Assembly (NCBI GenBank): GCA_004295045.1
Contig: SHND01000022.1
Coordinates: 1 to 64,000, forward strand
Source of the DNA: Chloroflexota bacterium
GTDB taxonomy: Bacteria > Chloroflexota > Anaerolineae > UBA4142 > SHND01
Reading direction: 5' to 3'
DNA: 64,000 nt
The position numbers and the translations under genes were made by a program. The notes below the pieces were generated by a model, which was given only the letters and a program-made list of their open reading frames with translations, made no database searches and was not told the origin of the DNA. Shown piece after piece: positions 1-7,454 of the stretch. How positions within the stretch are numbered: the stretch's first letter is position 1; each line of letters starts with the position of its first letter.

Positions 1-563
1 ATCACGGCGAGGTCTGACCAAAGCGTACGGCGTTGTAAATAGCAGAGTTCGATGTCAAGTTTTTTGGGCAAGACGCTTTCGGTGTATGTTTGTTCCCAGT
101 CTGCGCCGTGCAGCAGCGCCTCTTCATTTCGGAAGGAGATGGAAGCGGCGCTGGTGATGCCGGGCGGAACATCCAGAACTGCGCGCTGGGCTGGTGTGTA
201 GAGCGCTACATAGCGCGGGTCTTCAGGTCTGGGACCAACCAAGCTCATTTCGCCGCGCAATACATTCCACAGCTGCGGTAGTTCGTCGAGTTTATAGTGG
301 CGCAAAAATTTCCCCGAGCGCGTGATGCGCGGGTCATCGCGCGTGGTAATTCCCGCGCCGCGCTGCGGCGCATCTTGAACCATGGTGCGGAATTTCAAGA
401 TGCGAAACAACGTGCCACTTTTGCCGACGCGCACGCCGCGAAAAAATATCGGACCGCGCGAATCCAGCCGAATCCACACAGCCAAGCCAAGCAAAAACGG
501 CGATAAGAGAATTAAACCCGTTAGCGAGCCAACGAGATCGAACGCGCGCTGCGTTGCATTCAT
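1..563 (-). CDS. Sugar transferase, WcaJ/polyprenyl glycosylphosphotransferase type (3' end outside window)
   Basis: Reading from the ATG at 563-561, the frame stays open to the left edge, so about 187 codons are seen. It begins MNATQRAFDLVGSLTGLILL, a membrane segment near residues 9-30, followed by KFRTM, LRHYKLDELPQLWNVLRGEMS and VGPRPEDPRY. These are the signature blocks of the bacterial sugar transferase family (PF02397), which moves a sugar phosphate from a nucleotide sugar onto undecaprenyl phosphate in the membrane as the first step of exopolysaccharide or O-antigen synthesis. The short N-terminus with one membrane segment suggests the catalytic-core form, not the long five-helix form. 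It may belong to a polysaccharide cluster to the left. The sugar specificity cannot be read. Confidence 0.9.
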   Translation of the reverse strand, partial: MNATQRAFDLVGSLTGLILLSPFLLGLAVWIRLDSRGPIFFRGVRVGKSGTLFRILKFRTMVQDAPQRGAGITTRDDPRITRSGKFLRHYKLDELPQLWNVLRGEMSLVGPRPEDPRYVALYTPAQRAVLDVPPGITSAASISFRNEEALLHGADWEQTYTESVLPKKLDIELCYLQRRTLWSDLAV

Positions 564-616
564 CGTTCTAGACCAGAGTTACTATCTTACCCCGCACAAG
601 ATAGATACAAATAAAA

Positions 617-646
617 AGACGGGTCGTTTGCCGTAACGACCAGTCT
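617..646. terminator. Bidirectional terminator-like hairpin upstream of the sugar transferase
   Basis: Arms 617-628 and 635-646 pair with one mismatch (AGAC..GGTCGTT with AACGACC..GTCT) around a 6-nt loop. On the + strand it is followed by nine Ts (653-661). On the - strand it is followed by CTTTTTAT. It lies inside the 5' leader of the minus-strand sugar transferase, so it could end antisense transcripts or act as an attenuator. Confidence 0.6.
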
Positions 647-667
647 CGATTATTTTTTTTTATTATA

Positions 668-851
668 TCCAAAACGCGTAAACAATCGAACAAGGCAAAA
701 TTCAATTTTGGCGACGGAAAACCCAAAATGCTGCTTGAAAAATCCACTCGGCGGATAATTTGCAATTAACGGGGCTGCCGTGCGCGGAATTCGGCGCCGT
801 TTCGCTCCGGTCGAACGCACTACCGCTTGTTTTTCGCGCGTAAAATGTCGC
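668..851. other. Intergenic stretch without recognised gene
   Basis: No coding signal was found on either strand. A minus-strand TATAAT lies just before it at 662-667, with no convincing -35 element, and may be the -10 of the sugar transferase. Confidence 0.4.
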
Positions 852-879
852 TTGACACCGCCGCGCCGCGCGCTATAAT
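852..879 (+). promoter_or_regulatory. Consensus promoter for the ABC substrate-binding gene leader
   Basis: TTGACA (852-857), a 16-bp spacer and TATAAT (874-879) form a consensus sigma-70-type promoter. Transcription would begin near 886-887, giving a leader of about 310 nt before the gene at 1199. An ATG lies at 887, at or beside the predicted first transcribed base, and opens a 28-codon frame (887-973). Confidence 0.7.
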
Positions 880-1079
880 TGCCTCCGATGACTGTCATTG
901 TGTCGCCAAACTTTCTTCACATGTTTTTTTCTTCTCTCGGATTTCGCCTCTGGTGTACTCTGCGCAAGCGCTAAACAATGCCGCTTTGTGCTTGCGCGTA
1001 ACTCTCTCTCATTGCTTGATTCTGTTATAAATGTGCTGCGGGTCTAAAAAACCAATCCACTCGTAGTACATCGTTGTAA

Positions 1080-1173
1080 CTGCTTGTCCAAAGGACAAGC
1101 AGCTCACTCTTGCGAATCATTCATTCCAAGAGTGATTCACCCATCGGGTGACGTGTTCACCTTGAGTGAACAC
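1080..1173 (+). promoter_or_regulatory. Four consecutive hairpins in the 5' leader
   Basis: Perfect inverted repeats follow one another: 1080-1089/1093-1102 (10 bp, 3-nt loop), 1104-1112/1127-1135 (9 bp, with an inner GAAT/ATTC extension), 1137-1142/1146-1151 (6 bp) and 1153-1160/1166-1173 (8 bp). The Shine-Dalgarno AGGAGGAGG follows about 12 nt later. This could be an mRNA-stabilising or regulatory leader. No known riboswitch class was recognised. Confidence 0.6.
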
Positions 1174-1198
1174 AACTTTTCCTTAGGAGGAGGAGAAG

Positions 1199-2998
1199 AT
1201 GAAACTATTTACTCGTTCGATGTGGGTTCTCGGCGCGTTGCTTGCGCTCGTCGCGATCATCGCGTGCTCACCGGCAGGCGGTGTCCCACAGGGCGCGGTG
1301 CAGACCGTTCAAGCGGTGGCGACTAACGTTCCGGGAACCGTTGCCGCAGCGGCAACCAATGTCGCGCCAACCGTTCAAGCAGCGGCAACACAGGCAAATC
1401 AAGCTGTCGCAACCGTTCAAGCCGTCGCCACAGCCGTTCCGGCTACCGTTGCAGCTGCTGTAGCGACACAAGCGCCTGCGCCGAGCGGCGCTGAAAATAC
1501 CATTGTCTGGGTCAAGAACATTGACGATTACATTACCACCGACCCTGCTGAAGGTTATGAATTCAGCGACTGGCTTGCGATCCACAATATCTACGACACG
1601 CTTGTCAAATTCGAAGGCAAGGATTTGACCAATCTCAAACCCGGTCTCGCCGAAAAATGGGATATCAAAGATGCCGGCGATCACTGGGAACTTACATTCA
1701 CCCTCAAGGACGGCGTGAAATTCGCGAGCGGCAATCCCCTCACGAGCGCGGATGTGGTCTATTCGTGGCAACGCGCGATCAATCTCAACAAATCGCCCGC
1801 GTTCTTGTGGACGAGTACCGGCGGATTGACGCCGGAGAGCATCACTGCGCCCGATGCCAAGACCGTCATGCTGAAAATGCCAAAGACCGCCAGCCCCACC
1901 GAATTTCTGAATGTCATGACCGCGCCGCCCTTGGGCATCGTGGATTCGGTCGAAGTCAAAAAGCACGAGACGACTGTGGACGGCAAGAATGATTTCGGCA
2001 ACACGTGGCTCAAGTCAGAGGGTTCGGCAGGCAGCGGTCCGTATGCGCTCGATCACTGGACACCGCAGGTCGAAGTCTTGCTCAAAGCAAACCCGAACGC
2101 CGCCGTACAACCAAAGACACCCAATATTCTCATCAAGCATGTCCCTGAAGCAGTGAACCAACAATCGCTGCTGGAAAAAGGCGACGCGGATATTGCGTTC
2201 GATCTAACGCCGGAACAGATTACCGCCGTGCAGAGCAACAAAGACCTCACGACGATCAAAGCGGGCAATCTCCAAATCTTTTACGGAGGGATGAATGTTG
2301 CCCAGAAACCGCTCGACAATCCAAAAGTACGCGAAGCGATTCGTTACGCGATTGACTATGACGGGATTGTAAAAGACCTGCTTTCAGGCAATGCCCAAGT
2401 CCTTCAGACGATCATTCCCGATGGTCTGCTCGGCGCCAACACCGAAACAATCTTTACGCGCGACGTAGAAAAAGCCAAAGGGCTGTTGAAAGAGGCAGGG
2501 GTCGAGAACGGTTTCGATATGGAAATTCTCGTACCCACCGGCAACATCGGCATCGTCCCTATGGGCGACCTCGCTGCCAAATTGCAGGCAGACCTCGCCG
2601 AGATTGGCGTGAACCTGAAAATTACGCAGCAGCCCGAATCGGAACTTCTCGCAACCTACCGCGCCGCAAAAGGTCCCATCGTGTTGATTCGCTGGGGTCC
2701 CGATTATGCCGATCCCAATACGAACGCGGCGCCATTCGGCGATTATAGCGCGGGCTCAATTGCAAAACGCAACAGCTGGGACGACAAGACTTCGGCGGAG
2801 ATGGTCAACAAAGCGAAACTCGAACCTGATTCTGCCAAGCGGGTTGCGCTGTACAAAGAATTGACCGAATACATCGCGCATAACGGTCCGTATGCTGTCT
2901 TGTTCCAACCATTCCAACTCCTTGCCACGCGTGCCAACGTACAAGGGTTCGACTGGAATCCGATGGGTTACTCGGATTTGTGGACGATCAGCAAGTAA
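1199..2998 (+). CDS. ABC transporter substrate-binding lipoprotein, family 5 (OppA/DppA-like)
   Basis: This 599-aa protein would bind peptides or similar solutes outside the membrane and pass them to the permeases at 4065-5991. The N-terminus is a lipoprotein signal peptide with a lipobox ending IIAC (Cys near residue 23). An Ala/Val/Thr/Gln-rich linker of about 70 residues with recurring VQAVAT and VPATVAAA blocks follows. The SBP_bac_5 domain starts near residue 100 and includes ADVVYSWQRA, NPKVREAIRYAIDY and a C-terminal WNPMGYSDLW block. The start is set by the AGGAGGAGG Shine-Dalgarno at about 1185-1195. The linker is unusually long and repetitive for the family. The substrate is unknown. 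Confidence 0.93.
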   Translation: MKLFTRSMWVLGALLALVAIIACSPAGGVPQGAVQTVQAVATNVPGTVAAAATNVAPTVQAAATQANQAVATVQAVATAVPATVAAAVATQAPAPSGAENTIVWVKNIDDYITTDPAEGYEFSDWLAIHNIYDTLVKFEGKDLTNLKPGLAEKWDIKDAGDHWELTFTLKDGVKFASGNPLTSADVVYSWQRAINLNKSPAFLWTSTGGLTPESITAPDAKTVMLKMPKTASPTEFLNVMTAPPLGIVDSVEVKKHETTVDGKNDFGNTWLKSEGSAGSGPYALDHWTPQVEVLLKANPNAAVQPKTPNILIKHVPEAVNQQSLLEKGDADIAFDLTPEQITAVQSNKDLTTIKAGNLQIFYGGMNVAQKPLDNPKVREAIRYAIDYDGIVKDLLSGNAQVLQTIIPDGLLGANTETIFTRDVEKAKGLLKEAGVENGFDMEILVPTGNIGIVPMGDLAAKLQADLAEIGVNLKITQQPESELLATYRAAKGPIVLIRWGPDYADPNTNAAPFGDYSAGSIAKRNSWDDKTSAEMVNKAKLEPDSAKRVALYKELTEYIAHNGPYAVLFQPFQLLATRANVQGFDWNPMGYSDLWTISK

Positions 2999-3109
2999 AG
3001 AAACACAGACCTGGCAGATTTTTGCGTGATGATTACTCGCGGCATTCGCGTTCATACATCACGAATGTTCAAGGTAAAGCGCAGTACGGAAACCTGTCAG
3101 GTCTTGACG

Positions 3110-3145
3110 ACGACGCGCGTATTGATGATAAAATACGCGCGTCGT
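3110..3145 (+). terminator. Strong hairpin after the substrate-binding gene
   Basis: A perfect 14-bp stem (3110-3123 with 3132-3145) with an 8-nt loop is followed by TTCGTTT. It sits between the binding-protein gene and the DinB-like gene and may lower read-through into the permease genes, giving binding protein in excess. Confidence 0.6.
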
Positions 3146-3166
3146 TTCGTTTAAGCGGAGACCCCA

Positions 3167-3613
3167 ATGCCATACGACCCTGTATTGATTCAAGAAAATG
3201 ATGCGTCGCGCGAAAAATTACGCGCGCTCTTTGCGCGGCTGAACGATTCCGATTACGCGATCCCGCTCGACGACGGTTGGACCATCGGCACAACGCTCGC
3301 GCACATTGCCGTTTTTGATTCGCGCGCGCTTGAAATTTTGGGACGCTGGGAGCGCGAGGGCGTCGCGCCTTCACCTAACGACGCTGACATGATCAACGCG
3401 GCGCTGCTTCCTTTTTTGCGCGCGCTGCCTCCGGCAGAAATTTCCAAGCTCGCGCTCAAATTCGCGGACGCGCTCGATGCAAAACTTGCCGTGCTGCCCG
3501 ACAGCGTTCTCGATCAATTTGAAACGACGGCGCAGCATCCCTTTAATCTTTCGCGCGCCAAACATCGCAACGAACATTTTGAACAAATCGAACGCGCGTT
3601 GAATTCAGCATGA
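3167..3613 (+). CDS. DinB-like (DinB/MDMPI fold) protein
   Basis: This 148-aa protein has the four-helix DinB/maleylpyruvate-isomerase-N pattern: GWTIGTTLAHIAVFD with His46, and a C-terminal KHRNEHFEQIE with His133 and His137. The three His could bind a metal, as in DinB-superfamily thiol-dependent enzymes. The catalysed reaction is not known. The stop overlaps the next start by 4 bp (ATGA), so the two genes are translationally coupled. It lies inside an ABC-transporter operon, an unexpected place, and its link to transport is not evident. Confidence 0.75.
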   Translation: MPYDPVLIQENDASREKLRALFARLNDSDYAIPLDDGWTIGTTLAHIAVFDSRALEILGRWEREGVAPSPNDADMINAALLPFLRALPPAEISKLALKFADALDAKLAVLPDSVLDQFETTAQHPFNLSRAKHRNEHFEQIERALNSA

Positions 3614-4050
3614 GCGAAAAGGAAATTTGGGCGACGCGCCCGACGCCGGAATTGTTGAATTCGATCTCCGAAAATTCGATGGCGGGACATCTGGGCATCG
3701 AATTTCTCCAAGTCGGCAGTGATTTTATCCGTGCGCGCATGCCCGTAGATTCGCGCACGCAGCAGCCGCTCGGCGTCTTGCACGGCGGCGCGTCGGCAAC
3801 TTTGGCAGAATCAATGGGCAGTATCGCCGGCGCGTTTTGCGTGGATTTTGAAAAAAAATATGTGGCGGGCTTGGAAATCAATTGCAATCACGTGCGCAGT
3901 GTGCGCGAAGGATTTGTGTACGGCACGGCGCGTCCGATTCATCTCGGCAACTCGACCCAAATCTGGGACATTCGCATTCTGGATAAAGACGATAAATTGA
4001 TTTGCATTTCGCGCCTGACATTGGCAGTGTTGGAACAAAAGGGAGAATAG
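3610..4050 (+). CDS. PaaI/MenI-type hotdog-fold thioesterase
   Basis: The 146-aa protein carries the hotdog thioesterase signature GVLHGGASATLAES, with His58 in the HGG turn and Glu67 as the likely general base. Length and motif fit the PaaI/YdiI acyl-CoA hydrolase family, which cleaves aromatic or fatty acyl-CoA. The ATG overlaps the stop of the DinB-like gene. The permease gene follows after 14 bp. The true substrate cannot be told from sequence; the neighbouring transporter gives no clear hint. Confidence 0.85.
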   Translation: MSEKEIWATRPTPELLNSISENSMAGHLGIEFLQVGSDFIRARMPVDSRTQQPLGVLHGGASATLAESMGSIAGAFCVDFEKKYVAGLEINCNHVRSVREGFVYGTARPIHLGNSTQIWDIRILDKDDKLICISRLTLAVLEQKGE

Positions 4051-4064
4051 CAAAGCGCTCAGCG

Positions 4065-5078
4065 ATGAATTTCTGGAATTACGTGGCGCGCCGTCTCGTC
4101 GGAATTGTATTCGTACTGATCGGCGTATCCATCATCACCTTTCTCATCTCACACATTGTCCCCGGCGATCCGGCAGCCGCCGCGTTGGGCGATCGCGCGC
4201 GCGAGGAACAGGTGGAAGCGTTCCGCAAGCAGTACGGTCTCGACAAACCCATTCCCGAGCAATACGTGATTTATATGCGCGGGCTCTTGCAAGGCGATCT
4301 CGGCTTGAGCATTCGCACGCGCCGCCCTGTCGCCCAAGACCTTGCCCAAAAAGTTCCGGCGACCATCGAACTTTCGATTGCCGCGCTGCTCATCGCGATC
4401 ACGCTCGGCGTGCCTGCAGGCATTTGGTCGGCAGTGTATCGCAATCGTTTGCCCGATCATCTTGTTCGCATCTTTGCGCTCGTCGGCGGCTCACTGCCCA
4501 TTTTTTGGATGGGACTTTTGATGATCGGTCTCTTTTACAATCAACTCAGTCTCCTTCCCGCAGGCGGACGCATTGATCAATTCACGCCGCCGCCGCAAAC
4601 CATCACAGGGATGTATACGGTGGACAGTTTGCTCACCGGCAACATGATTGCTTTTCAAAGCAGCTTGCATCATTTGATTCTCCCCGCGTTTGTGCTGGGC
4701 TATTTTTCCACTGCGGTGATTGCGCGCATGATGCGTTCTTCGATGCTCGAGGTGTTGAATCAAGATTATTTGCGTACGGCGCGCGCCAAAGGACTAAAAG
4801 AGCGCGCCGTGATTTTGCGGCACGGTTTTCGCAACGCGTTGATTCCGACACTGACGATCATTGGCATCACCTTTGGCAGTTTGCTTTCGGGCGCGGTGTT
4901 GACAGAAACGATTTTCTCGTGGCCCGGGCTCGGCGGATACGCCACCTCCTCCGCCATCGGACTCGACTTTCCGGCGGTGATGGGTGTGACGCTGCTCGCC
5001 GCAATCATTTATCCATTGTCGAATCTTTTTGTAGATTTGAGTTATGCGTGGCTCGACCCGCGCATTCGACATGGTTGA
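4065..5078 (+). CDS. ABC transporter permease, DppB/OppB type
   Basis: This 337-aa inner-membrane permease starts MNFWNYVARRLVGIVFVLIG, the usual N-terminal helix of OppB/DppB proteins. It has VPGDPAAAALG, LDKPIPEQYVIYMRGLLQGDLGLSI, and the cytoplasmic coupling loop RTARAKGLKERAVILRHGFRNALIP (EAA loop). The ATG at 4065 is preferred over upstream in-frame starts because it matches the family N-terminus. It would form the channel with the protein encoded at 5092-5991. Confidence 0.93.
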   Translation: MNFWNYVARRLVGIVFVLIGVSIITFLISHIVPGDPAAAALGDRAREEQVEAFRKQYGLDKPIPEQYVIYMRGLLQGDLGLSIRTRRPVAQDLAQKVPATIELSIAALLIAITLGVPAGIWSAVYRNRLPDHLVRIFALVGGSLPIFWMGLLMIGLFYNQLSLLPAGGRIDQFTPPPQTITGMYTVDSLLTGNMIAFQSSLHHLILPAFVLGYFSTAVIARMMRSSMLEVLNQDYLRTARAKGLKERAVILRHGFRNALIPTLTIIGITFGSLLSGAVLTETIFSWPGLGGYATSSAIGLDFPAVMGVTLLAAIIYPLSNLFVDLSYAWLDPRIRHG

Positions 5079-5091
5079 TTGAATCTGACAA

Positions 5092-5991
5092 ATGGCGGAA
5101 CTGATTCAAAACTCTGCGTCAACTCCCATTGCGCTGCGCGGCGAAATCGCGCGCAAGCGTTGGCGCACGCCCGCGCTTTTGCGCAGTCCGCTGACCGTTG
5201 CAGGCATCGTAATCGTCACAATCTTTGTCCTCGCCGCGCTCCTTGCGCCCATCGTCGCCCCCTACGATCCAATCAAACAAAATTTAGCTCTGCGATTAAA
5301 AGCGCCAACCGCGCAGCATCTTCTTGGTACCGATCAATTGGGCCGCGATGTGCTGTCACGCCTCCTGTGGGGCGCACGCGTTTCGCTAACGCTCGCATTG
5401 GTTGTTGTCATCAGTTCTTCGGTCTTTGGCACGACTGTCGGACTTTTTTCGGGCTATCTCGGCGGCACGGTGGATGACGGCTTGATGCGTCTCACCGACA
5501 TTTTTTTTGCGTTTCCCTCGCTCATTCTGGCGATGGCAATCGCGGGCGCGTTGGGTCCGAGTCTCACCACCGCGATGATTGCGATTGCGGTCGTGTCATG
5601 GCCCGTCTATACGCGTCTCGTGCGCGGACAGGTGCTGGCATTGCGCAGACGCGAATTTGTCGAAGCAGCGGAAAGTGTCGGCGCATCCGGCACGCGCATC
5701 ATTCGCAAACATCTGCTGCCCAATTCCCTCTCGCCCTTGTTGGTCCAGGCAAGTTTCGATATGGGCGGCGCCATCTTGATCGCAGCCGGTCTGAGTTTTA
5801 TCGGCTTTGGCGCGCAGCCGCCGCTCGCAGAATGGGGCGTGATGATCAGCGAAGGGCGCAAATACGTTTCGACGCATCCGTGGCTGCCCCTGTTCCCCGG
5901 GCTCGCCATTCTTGTCACAGTCGCGGCATTCAATTTGATCGGCGATGGACTGCGCGACGCGCTCGATCCGCGTTTGCGAAACAATCAATAA
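5092..5991 (+). CDS. ABC transporter permease, DppC/OppC type
   Basis: The 299-aa protein has the OppC_N segment (RSPLTVAGIVIVTIFVLAALLAPI), APTAQHLLGTDQLGRDVLSRLLWGAR and the coupling loop EAAESVGASGTRIIRKHLLPNSLSPLL. It starts 13 bp after the first permease gene. No ATP-binding subunit gene follows; the next gene encodes a DUF58 protein after a terminator. The transporter therefore presumably borrows ATPases encoded elsewhere. Confidence 0.93.
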   Translation: MAELIQNSASTPIALRGEIARKRWRTPALLRSPLTVAGIVIVTIFVLAALLAPIVAPYDPIKQNLALRLKAPTAQHLLGTDQLGRDVLSRLLWGARVSLTLALVVVISSSVFGTTVGLFSGYLGGTVDDGLMRLTDIFFAFPSLILAMAIAGALGPSLTTAMIAIAVVSWPVYTRLVRGQVLALRRREFVEAAESVGASGTRIIRKHLLPNSLSPLLVQASFDMGGAILIAAGLSFIGFGAQPPLAEWGVMISEGRKYVSTHPWLPLFPGLAILVTVAAFNLIGDGLRDALDPRLRNNQ

Positions 5992-6027
5992 CTCACAAAC
6001 TATCGCAGGCGCACACGCGCAAACCAA

Positions 6028-6060
6028 CGAGCCGCTCTCACCGAGCGGCTCGAATGTTTT
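6028..6060 (+). terminator. Rho-independent terminator after the permease genes
   Basis: CGAGCCGCT (6028-6036) pairs perfectly with AGCGGCTCG (6044-6052) around a 7-nt loop, followed by AATGTTTTT. It separates the transporter operon from the DUF58 gene. Confidence 0.8.
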
Positions 6061-6155
6061 TCGTACTCGAACCAACAAATGCTCCTTGCGATATTGCCGT
6101 TTTCCAAATTGGGACAACCAGATGGTAAGATTGCGGTTGAGGTAGAACGCTTACT

Positions 6156-7454
6156 GTGGAACCCACTCGAATCAACATCAAACAGAAATTGCGCGCGGCG
6201 CCGCTTTTGATTCCGCTCCTCATCCTCGTCGAGCTGCTTTGGTCCGAACGCGTTTGGATGATGCTTGTGGTCGTCCTGTGCGGAATCTGGCTGTTTGAAT
6301 TTTTGTGGGCGCGCGCCCTTGCGCGCGGACTGCGTTTCAGACGCGAGCTGCGCTACGGCTTGGCACAAGTCGGCGATCAATTGGAAGAACGTTTTACGCT
6401 GTTCAACCGCGCCCCCATTCCCGCGCTGTGGGTTCAGGTCTCCGACCATTCAAATCTCGTGGGTTATGACGCGAATATTGCAACGGGCGTCGGACCCAAC
6501 GCGGAAAATGTTTGGCGCAACAAATATGTGTGCGCGCGGCGCGGCGCGTTTCATTTGGGACCGACGACGCTTACAACGGGCACGCCGTTCGGAATGTATG
6601 CGCTTGAATTTGAATACGCGGCGGCGGACAGTTTGATTGTGATGCCGCCGGTCATGCCGCTGCCCGAAATTACAATCGCCCCGGGCGGCAGAGCGTACGA
6701 AGGACGCCAACGCGCCAGCGCCTTGGAACGAACGGTGAGCGCCGACAGCGTGCGTTCGTATCTTCCCGGCGACCCGTACAAATTAATTCACTGGCGCACG
6801 GTCGCGCATACCGATGAATGGATGGTGCGCAATCTGCCAAGCACGCCCGCCGGTGATTGGTGGATTTGGCTCGACCTCGACGCGAACACTCAAGAAGGCA
6901 GCGGCGAAAATTCAACGCTCGAGTACGCGATCATTCTCGCCGCATCGCTCGCTGAACGCGGCTTGAACGCGGGACGCGCGGTGGGTTTGATTGTCAACGC
7001 GCGCGAATTGGTGTGGCTCGCGCCGCAGTCCGGTGAATTTCAACGCCTGCAAATTTTTCGCGCGCTCGCAACGCTCGAACCGAGTACGGAAACTATTGCC
7101 GCGCAACTCGAAACTCTTCAAGACACCGTCACGCACAATGCGAGTGTGATCCTCATCACCGCTTCGCTTCAAGCCGAATGGCTCAATTCGCTGCTTGCTT
7201 TTCAAACTCATGCCACGTTACCGACAGTGATCCTGCTCGACCGCGTGAGCTTTGGCGGCGCCGCAAGCGCGGCGCCTCTGGACCAACTGCTGACACAATT
7301 GAATATTCCTCATTTTGTTTTTACGCGCGAGCTGTTGGATTCACCCACGGCGCGTCCGGGGCATCAAGGCGAATGGGATTGGCGCGTCAGCGGCACCGGT
7401 CGCGCCATCGCGCGCACCGCGCCAACAGACCAAGCGTGGAGAACGTTGCAGTGA
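6156..7454 (+). CDS. DUF58 domain protein
   Basis: The 432-aa protein has two N-terminal membrane helices (about residues 15-50), a beta-rich middle and the DUF58 signature YLPGDPYKLIHWRTVAHTDEW near residues 205-225. DUF58 proteins resemble von Willebrand factor A domains and are usually encoded with a MoxR ATPase and a transglutaminase-like membrane protein. Here the transglutaminase gene follows with a 4-bp GTGA overlap, but no moxR is next to the pair. Its role is probably envelope-related assembly, as inferred from the family. Confidence 0.85.
   Translation: MEPTRINIKQKLRAAPLLIPLLILVELLWSERVWMMLVVVLCGIWLFEFLWARALARGLRFRRELRYGLAQVGDQLEERFTLFNRAPIPALWVQVSDHSNLVGYDANIATGVGPNAENVWRNKYVCARRGAFHLGPTTLTTGTPFGMYALEFEYAAADSLIVMPPVMPLPEITIAPGGRAYEGRQRASALERTVSADSVRSYLPGDPYKLIHWRTVAHTDEWMVRNLPSTPAGDWWIWLDLDANTQEGSGENSTLEYAIILAASLAERGLNAGRAVGLIVNARELVWLAPQSGEFQRLQIFRALATLEPSTETIAAQLETLQDTVTHNASVILITASLQAEWLNSLLAFQTHATLPTVILLDRVSFGGAASAAPLDQLLTQLNIPHFVFTRELLDSPTARPGHQGEWDWRVSGTGRAIARTAPTDQAWRTLQ

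Noticed and set aside
1268-1966. Minus-strand open frame opposite the ABC binding-protein gene
   Set aside because: Shadow of the repetitive linker and binding domain; its Cys/Arg repeats mirror the Ala/Thr linker.
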